Positions 50,380-64,000 of a stretch of DNA of 64,000 bases are shown here, in pieces. The DNA is from Planotetraspora kaengkrachanensis. Lineage in GTDB: Bacteria > Actinomycetota > Actinomycetes > Streptosporangiales > Streptosporangiaceae. The position numbers were made by a program, and so were the translations under genes. The notes beneath the pieces are model-generated. The model made no database searches. It saw only the letters and a program-made list of their open reading frames with translations, and had not been told where the DNA came from. The stretch is taken from assembly GCF_016862895.1 (NCBI RefSeq), contig NZ_BONV01000025.1:124001-188000 (forward strand). The letters are read 5' to 3'. Position 1 is the first letter of the stretch, and each line of letters begins with the position of its first letter.

Positions 50380-51762
50380 CTAATTGGTCCGTCCGAATTC
50401 CGGTGGTGGCCCTTCATGGCCTGACGCCGCCCAGGCCATCACGTCCTCGATGTGCCAGAGCATCGCCTCGGCGACGTCCCCCCAGCCGGTGTCCTCGTGC
50501 CACGCCAGGGTGAGCAGCGCTCCGGAGACCCGGTGCTGGACCGTGAGGATGTACCGCGAGCCGCCGGGCCGGGGCGGCGAGAACCGGACGACCCCCTGGT
50601 GGGCCGGATCCCCGAAGGCGAAGCTGTCCCTGCCCCACGACCGGCTGTTGGCCGCGCTTCCGACGAGCGCGTTGTCGACGTAGTTGAACCGGGCGGAACT
50701 CGCGCCGGTGCCGCGCAGACCTCCGAGCACGTCGGCTTCGAGCGGCCGCGCCACACCGGGGTCGAAGTTGGCGAAACGATGGCCCTGCAGCAGGCGGGCG
50801 GCGCACACGGCGAGCCTGTCCCGGTAGGCGCCCTCGCGCGGGCCTGGCACGACGACCGGCACGGGCATCACGGCCTTGCGCACCGAACCCTGGACGGCCG
50901 CGGAGAGCCGGTTGGCGGACAGGGCGAAGACCCCTGCGGCGGGAGCCTGCTCCGCCTCGCAGACCGCGGCCCCGAAGGCGAGGAGATATCCGGTCGAGAC
51001 CGGCGTCCCCGCCGCCTTGGCGACGGCCTCCGCGGCCTGCGCCACCCGGCGCGAGGCCAGCCGGCAGGTGTGCAGAACAGGGTGATCGTCGCGTTTCGCG
51101 GTCTTCGGGGTCCAGTCTCCGAGCGCGTCCCTGAGTGTGACCAGTTGCCGCCGCCAGTGGGTGCGGGCCCGCTCCTGGTGGCGCTCGCCGGCGGCCCCCT
51201 GCTCCCAAAGGGCGGTGTCGAGGGGTTGCTCGACGTCCTCCATCGGGCCGCCGAACGGCTCATGCCCCTTGGCCCTCGCCCGGAGCGCCCGTTCGAGGTC
51301 GCGGCAGAGCACGCGCATGCCCCAGCCGTCCACGGCGGAGTGGTCGACGACCACGCCGATGCGCCGGACACGGCCCCCCGCGGTCAGCAGGACGAACAGG
51401 ACGGGCCACTGCGCGTGCAACCGGAACGAGGTCCGCACGGCCGCCTGGAACGCCCCACCGCCGGGGTCCGCGTGGTCGCCGGGTTCGTCGGGCGTCACGC
51501 GGATCACCGCGGCCAGGCCCTCTCCGACCGAGCAGACGTCCTGCCGGCTGGTTCGCACGATGTGCGTACGCAGGCCCTCGTGCCGGGTGAGCAGGTCGGC
51601 TACGGCCGCCGTGACGTCTCCCTGGGCGAGGTCGTGACCCGGCAGGATCGCGCTGAAGTTGGCCTCGAACGACCACTCGCTGTCGGAGTCGGCGCCGAGG
51701 TCCTCGAACCATTCACGCTGGGCCCAGTTGAGGCGCCCACCTCGTTCAACGGTGATTGACAT
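50380..51762 (-). CDS. Free-standing condensation-domain protein
   Basis: A 460-residue protein with the NRPS condensation fold and nothing else. GGAGGG stands 4 nt before the ATG at 51762. The active-site motif reads VVDHSAVDGWG: the second, catalytic His (141) and the Asp (145) of HHxxxDG are kept, while the first His is Asp140. Free-standing C proteins such as VibH join a carrier-bound acyl group to a free amine. It is divergent from the carrier protein and synthetase genes and shares their 241-bp regulatory region. An acylating, amidating or tailoring step in the peptide pathway is likely; the partner substrate is unknown. Confidence 0.82.
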   Translation of the reverse strand: MSITVERGGRLNWAQREWFEDLGADSDSEWSFEANFSAILPGHDLAQGDVTAAVADLLTRHEGLRTHIVRTSRQDVCSVGEGLAAVIRVTPDEPGDHADPGGGAFQAAVRTSFRLHAQWPVLFVLLTAGGRVRRIGVVVDHSAVDGWGMRVLCRDLERALRARAKGHEPFGGPMEDVEQPLDTALWEQGAAGERHQERARTHWRRQLVTLRDALGDWTPKTAKRDDHPVLHTCRLASRRVAQAAEAVAKAAGTPVSTGYLLAFGAAVCEAEQAPAAGVFALSANRLSAAVQGSVRKAVMPVPVVVPGPREGAYRDRLAVCAARLLQGHRFANFDPGVARPLEADVLGGLRGTGASSARFNYVDNALVGSAANSRSWGRDSFAFGDPAHQGVVRFSPPRPGGSRYILTVQHRVSGALLTLAWHEDTGWGDVAEAMLWHIEDVMAWAASGHEGPPPEFGRTN

Positions 51763-52003
51763 GTCGCCCTCCCCGCTCGCAAGCGATGGGAGATTACTAT
51801 CGGGATATTGCAGGGATGTATATAACCATGTCAGTCTTTCCACGAGATTATTGCGGTTTGCGCAACTGATATTGCGGCATGCCGTCGGCGATCTCGCTCG
51901 AAATGCCATTTCGCGGCTGCTCAGAGCCCCTGCCGCGCCGCCGTGCCCAGGACGGGGGTCCTGGCCAGATCGGGGAGCCTGCCATTCACGACATGAGCAC
52001 GAC
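51763..52003. promoter_or_regulatory. Divergent promoter region of the NRPS cluster
   Basis: This AT-rich 241-bp gap separates the condensation-protein gene from the carrier and synthetase genes. It holds ATATTGC twice (51805-51811 and 51869-51875), a related ATTATTGC near 51847, and the palindrome TTGCGCAA (51858-51865) between the latter two. The same ATATTGC motif occurs twice upstream of the GH87 gene at 10582. A pathway regulator may bind here. I cannot fix -10 and -35 boxes. Confidence 0.5.
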
Positions 52004-52276
52004 ATGAGAGAGCCCCAGACTCAGGCGAACGGGGTGGCGGACGCCGCCGAACGGGGAGAAGATCTTGTCGAGCAGGTGCGCCGGATCTGGGAGGAGGTCC
52101 TGGGGATCTCCCCCATCGCCACCGACGACGACCTCTTCGACCTAGGAGGCCACTCGCTGACCATCACCCAGATCATCGCGAGGATGCGCAAGCGGCTCGG
52201 TGTCGAGGTGCCCCTGGACGTCTTCTTCGACGAGCCCACCATCGCGGGCGTGGTCGATGCGGTCAGGAACGGCTGA
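52004..52276 (+). CDS. Free-standing peptidyl carrier protein
   Basis: A 90-residue carrier protein with DLFDLGGHSLTITQII, whose Ser takes the 4'-phosphopantetheine arm. The short acidic N terminus and lack of other domains show that it works in trans, as ArCP or PCP loading proteins do. No free-standing adenylation gene is in the window; its activating enzyme may be to the right. It probably delivers a starter acyl or aminoacyl group to the first C domain of the synthetase or to the free C protein. The start has no good ribosome-binding site, so it is somewhat uncertain. Confidence 0.85.
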   Translation: MREPQTQANGVADAAERGEDLVEQVRRIWEEVLGISPIATDDDLFDLGGHSLTITQIIARMRKRLGVEVPLDVFFDEPTIAGVVDAVRNG

Positions 52277-52321
52277 CCCGGAGCCTGGGCGGACCGCCCG
52301 GACATGACGCGTCACCTCACC

Positions 52322-52390
52322 CCCAGGTTCGACATCACCCACAGGTTCGAGTCCACCGGCACGCTCAGGTTCACCGGCACGCTCAGGGAG
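52322..52390 (+). repeat. Short degenerate direct repeats before the synthetase gene
   Basis: CAGGTTC recurs three times in 70 bp. Its longer context, CACCGGCACGCTCAGG, is repeated 18 bp apart (about 52355-52387), just before the GGGAGG ribosome-binding site. The array may come from slippage; I see no clear stem-loop. Confidence 0.6.
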
Positions 52391-52398
52391 GCGTTGCG

Positions 52399-55300
52399 AT
52401 GACCGGGTTGACCCTCGCCCAGGAACGGCTGTGGATCCTCCACCGCCTCGATCCCGACGACGCCTCCTACAACCTGCCGATGATGTTGCGGGTCCGGGGC
52501 GCGCTGAACACCGAGGCGCTCGAGCGCGCGCTCGACGTCGTCCTCGACAGGCACGAGATGTTGCGCTGCCGATTCGCCGAGCACGGCGGCACGCCGGTGC
52601 GGATGCCGACGAGCCCGGCCCGGGTCGAGCTCGTCAACTGTGCGGACGTCGAGGAGGCCCGCGCGTACACGGGGGCCATGGCGGGCCGGCCCTTCGACCT
52701 CGAACGCGGGCCGATGATCCGCGTCGCCCTGCTCACGCTCGCCCCGGACGACCACGTCCTGGCCCTCGTCGTGCACCACATCGTGGCGGACGGCTGGTCG
52801 CTCCAGGTCCTGAGACGGGACATCTCCGACGTGTACGCCGCGTTCGACGCGGGCAAGCCGTCGCCGCTCGCGCCGCTGCCGATGAGCTACGAGGACCACG
52901 TGTGCCGCCGGCGTGAGAACGCGGGCGACGAGGCCGGGACGGCGTACTGGGTCTCGGCGCTGGCCGGCTCCCAGCCGCTGGAACTGCCCACCGACCGCCC
53001 GCGGCCGCCGGTGCGCTCGGGCCGGGGCGACCACATCGACTTCGAGGTGCCCGGCGACCTGCTCGACCGGCTCGAGCGGGTCGCCCGCGCGGAGCGCTGC
53101 ACCCTCTTCATGGTGCTCCTGGCGGCCTTCCAGGTGCTGCTCTCCCGGCACAGCGGCCGGCAGGACATCTGCGTCGGCACCCCGACGAGCGGCAGGGACC
53201 TCGTCGAGGCGGAGCCGATGGTCGGATACTTCGCGCAGATGCTGGTGCTGCGCGGCGACCTCGACGGCGACCCGACGTTCCGCGACCTGGTGCGGGCGAC
53301 GCGCGGCCGGGTCCTCGGCGCCCTCACCCACGCCGACGTCCCGCTGGAACAGATCCTCACCGAGCTCCAGGTCGAACGCGATCCGAGCCGGACGCCGCTC
53401 TTCCAGGCGATGTTCAACTTCCTGCGCGAGGAGCACGAGGGGCCGGGGCTCGGCGACGCCCGCGTCGAGCCCTTCGACCATCCCTTCTCGCAGTCCAGGA
53501 CCGACATCTCGCTGGACATCGTCCAGAAGCCGTCGGGCACCTCGGCGATGCTCACCTTCGACGACGCGCTGTTCACGCGGGCGGGCGTCGAACGCATGCG
53601 CAGGCACCTGCTCACACTGCTCGCCGACATCGCCGACCGTCCCGGCGTCAGAATCGGCGAACTGGCGCTGATCGACGACGAGGAACGGGCCGACCTGCTC
53701 GACCGGTGGAACGACACCGAGGTCCCGTCCGCGCCTGTGCCGGTGCTCGAACGGTTCGCCGCGCAGGTCGCCCGCACACCCACCGCGGTCGCGGTCGCCT
53801 GTGCGGGGGTCGAGCTCACCTACGCCGAGCTGGACGCGCGCTCCCGCCGGATCGCGGCGTTGCTCGCCGGGACCGGACTCCGCGGCGGGCTGGTCGCCGT
53901 CTGCCTGCGCCGCTCCGCAGACATGATCGCGGCGCTGTTCGCCGTATGGCGGGCGGGCGCGGCCTACCTGCCGATCGACCCCGAGCATCCGCGCAACCGG
54001 ATCGCTCTCGTCCTGGACGACTCGCGGGCCGCCCGCGTGCTCACGGATCGCGAGCTTTCCCCGCTGTTCCCCGAAGACCGCGTGCTGCTCGTCGAGGACG
54101 CCGCCGATCGTGAGGAGGCCGACGCCGACGCGCAGGAACCGGCCGATCCCGAGCAGGCCGCCTACGTGCTCTACACCTCGGGCTCGACCGGGCGCCCCAA
54201 GGGAGTGGCGGTGCCGCACCGCGCTCTTGCGCGCTTCCTGGACGCGATGACCGCGATCCTCGGCGAGCAGGAGGACCGCACGTGGCTCGCGCTCACATCG
54301 CTGTCCTTCGACATCTCCGCGCTGGAGATCTTCCTGCCGCTGACGCGCGGCGGACGCGTGGAGATCGCCCCCGACCATCTGCTGCGCGACGGCCCGGCGC
54401 TGACCCGGCTGATCGGCGCGGCGGGCGTCACGAACGTCCAGGCCACGCCGTCCGGGTGGCGCATGCTCACCGGGGCCGGGCTGCGCGACACCCGGCTGGA
54501 CGCGCTCGTCGGCGGCGAGGCGCTGCCCCTCCCCCTCGCCGCCGACCTGCGCGCGCGGGTGCGCAGGCTCGTCAACATGTACGGCCCGACCGAGACCACG
54601 ATCTGGTCGTCGTTCTGGGAGGTGCCTGAGCACCCTGAGGAGGTCACGATCGGCGGCCCGATCGCGGGCACCCGGCTGCACGTGCTGGACGACCGGCGCG
54701 TGCTCGCGCCCGTCGGCGTGCCGGGCGAGCTGTGCATCGCGGGCGACGGAGTGGCCCTCGGCTACCTGGGCCGTCCGTCGCTCACCGCCGAGCGGTTCGT
54801 GCCCGACCCGTACGGGCCGCCCGGCTCCCGCCTCTATCGCACGGGCGACAGGGTCAGGCGGCTGCCCGACGGCCGGGTCGTCTTCCTCGGCCGCGACGAC
54901 GGCCAGGTGAAGCTGCGCGGCCACCGGGTGGAACTGGGCGAGATCGAGGCCGTCCTCGAGGCGCATCCGGGAGTCCGCGCCGCCGCCGTCGTCGTCAGGA
55001 ACGACGCGCTGGTGGCGTTCGTGGTGGGCGACGCCCCCGATCTGGCCGCCCACGCCGCGGCGGCGCTGCCGCCGTACATGGTCCCGGCGGTGGTCGTCGA
55101 CATGGACGCCCTGCCGCTCACGCCGAACGGCAAGGTGGACCGGCTCGCCCTCCCCTCGGCGGTCGAGGTCCGTCCCGCGGCCGCGCCCGTGCGCACCCCG
55201 CCACGCACGTGGGCGGAGCGGCGGGTCGCCGCCGTGTTCGCCGAGGTGCTGGGGGTCGGGGAGGTCGGCGTGGAAGACGACTTCTTCGCGCTCGGCGGCC

Positions 55301-58300
55301 ATTCGCTGCTGGCCGCCAAGGTCGTCGCCCGGATGGACGCCGTGCCGATCCGCGAGCTGTTCGACCACCCGACGGTCGCCGGATTCGCCGCCAGGCTCGC
55401 CGGCGGCGCGGGCCCGGCGCCGCTCCGGCGCAGGCCGGACGGAGCGGTGGTCCCGCTGTCGCGCGCGCAGGAACGCCTCTGGTTCCTGCAGCGGCTGGAT
55501 CCCGGCGACGCGTCCTACAACATGTACAACGTCTGGCGGCTGCGCGGCCGGCTCGACGCCGGAGCCTTCGAGGGCGCGCTGCGTGATCTGACGGCCCGGC
55601 ACGAGACGCTCCGCACCCGCTATCCGGAAGCGGACGGCACGCCGGTCACGGACGTCCTGCCCGAGGCGGGACCCGACGTCGAGCACATCGACGTCACCTC
55701 CGCGGCCGAGGCCAGGCGGCTCGTGGCCGAGCGCACCAACGCCTCCTTCGACCTGGCCGCCGCGCCGCCCTTCCGGGTGAGCCTGCTGCGGCTCGCCGAG
55801 GACGATCACGTCGTGTGCCTGGTCCTCCACCACATCGCGGGAGACGGCTGGTCGCTGAACGTCCTCAGAGAGGAGCTGGAGCGCCTCTACGCCGCCCGGC
55901 GTGACGGCGTCGCCGCCGATCTCGACGAGCCGCCGATCCAGTTCGGCGACGTCGTGTACGGCCTCTCCGGCCAGGACGACGGCGCGGACCTCGCCTACTG
56001 GCGCGAACGGCTGGCCGATCCGCCGACGCTCGAACTGCCCACCGACCGTCCCCGCGCGGCCGTTCCCGCGCACCGGGGAGCCTTCCACGGCGCACGCCTG
56101 GCCGCCGGGCCGGCCGCCGCCCTGGAACGGGTGGCCGGGGAGCACCGCGCGACGTTGTTCATGGTCCTGCTCGCGGCCTTCCAGGTCATGCTCGCCGGTC
56201 ACACCGGCAAGCGTGATCTGCTGGTCGGCTCCACCTTCGCGGGCCGGGACAGGGTCGAGCTGGAACGGCTGGTCGGCTACTTCGCCAACACGCTCGTGCT
56301 GCGCGGCGACCTGACGGGTGACCCCTCCTTCGCCGACCTGCTCGCCCGCACCCGCGACACCGTGCTGGAGGCGATGGCCCACCAGCGGCTGCCGTACGAG
56401 GAGCTCGCGGCCGAGTCCGGCGGCGGGGCACGCGGCCCGCACCTGGACGCGATGTTCCGGACCATGCTCATCCTGCACAGCCAGGACGAGACCGAGATCA
56501 CCGGCGCCTTCGCCGATCTGGACCTGGAGTTCTTCGACTCCGGCTACCGGCAGGCCAAGTTCGACCTCATGCTGGAGGCGTGGCGCGACGGCGAGGGGCT
56601 GATCCTCTCCTTCGGCTATGACAGCGATCTGTTCGATCCCGGGACGATCTCGCTGCTGGCCGAACGGTTCACCCTCCTGTGTGAGGCCGTCGCCGCCGAC
56701 CACCGCCGTCCCGTCTCCCTCCTGCCGCTGCTGACTCCGGCCGACGCGGCGCTGCTCGCCGGGTTCGAGGCCCAGGAGAGCCGCGTCACCGCGGGCCCGA
56801 CGGTCCCCGAGCTGATCGAGGCGGCGACGGCGGCGACGCCCGACGCGGTGGCGTTGAGCTGCGGCGACGAGGCGGTGACCTACGCGATGCTCGACCGCAG
56901 GGTCGACGCGCTCGCCGCCCGCCTCCGCGCCGGGGGCGTGGGCCGGGAGAGCGTCGTCGGGGTCTGCCTCGATCGCTCCTGCGACGCCGTCGTGAGCCTG
57001 CTCGCCGTCTGGCGGGCGGGCGGCGCGTACCTGCCGATCGACCCCGCCCTTCCCGCGGGGCGGATCGACTGGATGCTGGCCGACAGCGGCGCCGCGCTCG
57101 TGATCACCCGGCATGAGGGGCTGTCGGGCGAGATCCCGGTGCTCGTCCCCGGCCCGGTGGAGGACGGCGCAGTGGAGGACGGCCGGGCCGGGGACCGCCC
57201 GGCGGGCGGTGGCACGCGCCCGGCGCCCTCCGACGCGGCCTACGTGATCTACACCTCGGGCTCGACGGGACTGCCCAAGGGCGTGGTGGTGGAGCACGCC
57301 GCCCTCGCCGCGCGGGTGGAGTGGATGCGGGCCGACTACGGGCCCGGCCCCGGCGACCGCGTTGTCCAGTTCGCCTCGCTCGGCTTCGACACCCACGCCG
57401 AGGAGATCCACCCCGCCCTCGCGTCGGGCGCGACGGTCGAACTGCTCCCCGACGGCGCGCTCAGCCTGCCCGAACTGCTCGCGGGACCCCGAGGACGCGA
57501 GGTCACCGTGCTCGACCTGCCGACGGCGTACTGGCACCGCCTGGTGGACCAGATCGACGACATCGCCTGGCCGGGCCGCCTGCGGCTGGTGATCCTCGGT
57601 GGAGAGCAGGTCCACGCCTCGGCGGTGGCGCGATGGCGGGAGCGCTTCGGCGACCGCGTGCGGCTCGTCAACACCTACGGGCCGACCGAGGCCACGATCA
57701 TCGCCACCGCTGCCGATCTCGGGGCCGCGGACGCCTCTCCCGCCGGCGGACGCCCCCCGATCGGCGTGCCGATCGCCGGAGCCCGCGCGGCCGTCGTGGA
57801 CGAGCACGGGCGGCGGGTGCCGCCCGGCGCACCCGGGGAGCTGCTGCTCGGCGGAGCCGGGCTCGCCCGCGGCTACCTCGGCCGTCCCGGCCTGACCGCG
57901 GAGAAGTTCGTGTCCGGCCCTGACGGCGGGCGCTGCTACCGCACCGGGGATCTCGTCCGCTGGCGCGACGACGGGCGGCTGGAGTTCATCGGCCGGGCCG
58001 ACGACCAGCTGAAGGTGCGCGGCTTCCGCATCGAACCCGGTGAGATCGAAGCCCGCCTGGCCGCCCTTCCCGACGCCGGCGAGGCCGCGGTGACCGCCCA
58101 CGACGGCGCCCTCGTCGCGTACGTCACGGGGACGGCCGACCCGGCCGTGCTCCAGCGGCATCTGGCCGAGACGCTCCCGCCGTACATGGTGCCGGACGTC
58201 TGGGTGCGGCTCGGCGAGTTGCCCATGACCCCGAACGGGAAGGTCGACCGGTGCGCGCTGCCCCCGCCGGACGCTCCGGCGGAGCGGCCGTTCGTCGCGC

Positions 58301-58586
58301 CGGAGACCGACGCCGAGTGCCTGGTCGCCGAGGTCTGGGAGGAGGTCCTGCGCGTCGACCGGGTCGGCGTGCACGACGACTTCTTCGCGCTCGGCGGCCA
58401 TTCGCTGCTCGCCGTCCAGGTCGCGGCCCGCCTTCGCGCCGCCGCGGAGGTGGACGTTCCCATCCGTGAGCTCTTCGCCCATCGCACGGTGGCCGCCCTG
58501 GCCGTGGTGGTCGAGGAGCTCGTCATGCGAGAGCTGTCCGAGCTCAGCGACGACGAGGCCGCCCGGCTCCTCGAGACGGAGGCCTG

Positions 58587-58587
<1 letters not shown>
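52399..58587 (+). CDS. Two-module nonribosomal peptide synthetase (C-A-PCP-C-A-PCP)
   Basis: A 2062-residue synthetase. Order: C1 (1-440, HHIVADG at 126-132), A1 (about 450-935), PCP1 (Ser969 in LGGHS), C2 (about 1020-1445, HHIAGDG), A2 (about 1470-1945), PCP2 (Ser2002). No epimerisation, methylation or thioesterase domain is present. The binding-pocket residues of A1, read by eye, are D-I-L-Q-L-G-M-I-W-K, a known glycine code. Those of A2 appear to be D-T-E-L-I-G-T-I-I-K, which I cannot assign; Glu at the third place would suit a basic or polar side chain. A1 and A2 have A3 (YTSGSTG) and A10 (PNGKVDR) motifs, so both look active. A C domain at the start means an acyl group or upstream residue is delivered, perhaps by the carrier at 52004. 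GGGAGG stands 7 nt before the ATG. Its stop overlaps the next gene by 1 nt. Confidence 0.95.

Positions 58588-64000
<5,413 letters not shown>

Noticed and set aside
50330-50380. AAAAGCTTTT palindrome as an origin or attachment site
   Set aside because: It is a single short palindrome without DnaA boxes, integrase or tRNA nearby; a weak terminator is more likely.

Overview
The window is high-GC DNA (about 70 percent) from a filamentous actinomycete, most likely of the order Streptosporangiales. The evidence is the codon bias, two XRE regulator plus DUF397 modules, the small families DUF6158, DUF6247, DUF2293 and DUF7144, a CGNR-type zinc-finger regulator and a urocanate hydratase gene followed by a carbamoylase-like hydrolase. 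I see no tRNA, rRNA, CRISPR array, insertion sequence or replication origin.

Layout. 1-1.8 kb: an XRE regulator with two DUF397 partners. 1.9-14.6 kb: a locus for alpha-glucan, most likely alpha-1,3-glucan of fungal cell walls. It has two secreted GH87 enzymes, a binding-protein-dependent sugar importer without its own ATPase, an intracellular GH13 alpha-glucosidase and two near-duplicate LacI regulators. Both LacI genes appear to be leaderless. 14.7-17 kb: small proteins, a second XRE/DUF397 module and a degenerate ATPase-fold protein. 17-25.7 kb: an MFS transporter, a lysine-rich micro-protein, a pair of bacterial PH-domain membrane proteins, an agmatinase-family enzyme, a PBP2-like protein without catalytic motifs overlapping a RodA/FtsW gene, and a DUF2293 protein. 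25.7-29.7 kb: a soluble Ser/Thr kinase, a DNA adenine methylase fused to a specificity-like domain, and a divergent PP2C phosphatase. 29.8-43.1 kb: mixed metabolic and signalling genes, including acetate kinase, a PhzF-family enzyme, an AhpD-like protein, a two-component system, hutU with its amidohydrolase, an ECF sigma factor facing a receptor kinase, and a lipoprotein. 43.1-46.1 kb: an RNA/ADP-ribose-flavoured group (NADAR, a RelE-like toxin with DUF6247, an orphan antitoxin-like gene, KptA) and a DUF6348 protein. 46.2-49.9 kb: a third, larger GH87 enzyme. 50.4-64 kb: the left part of a nonribosomal peptide cluster. It holds a free-standing condensation protein, a free-standing carrier protein, a two-module synthetase and a termination module.

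How the parts work together. In the sugar locus the secreted GH87 proteins would cut the polymer, the lipoprotein and two permeases would import oligosaccharides, GH13 would release glucose, and the LacI pair would repress through CGCAAG-type sites. In the peptide cluster the modules read C-A-PCP-C-A-PCP on one protein and C-A-PCP-TE on the next. The second protein continues in frame into an MFS exporter and runs off the window edge. The thioesterase carries Cys where Ser is usual. Binding-pocket codes read by eye suggest Gly for module 1 and Ser for module 3; module 2 is unassigned. The strongest candidate for an under-described system is this synthetase-exporter fusion with a Cys thioesterase. 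The dead PBP2/SEDS pair, the kinase/methylase/phosphatase trio and the alpha-glucan locus come next.
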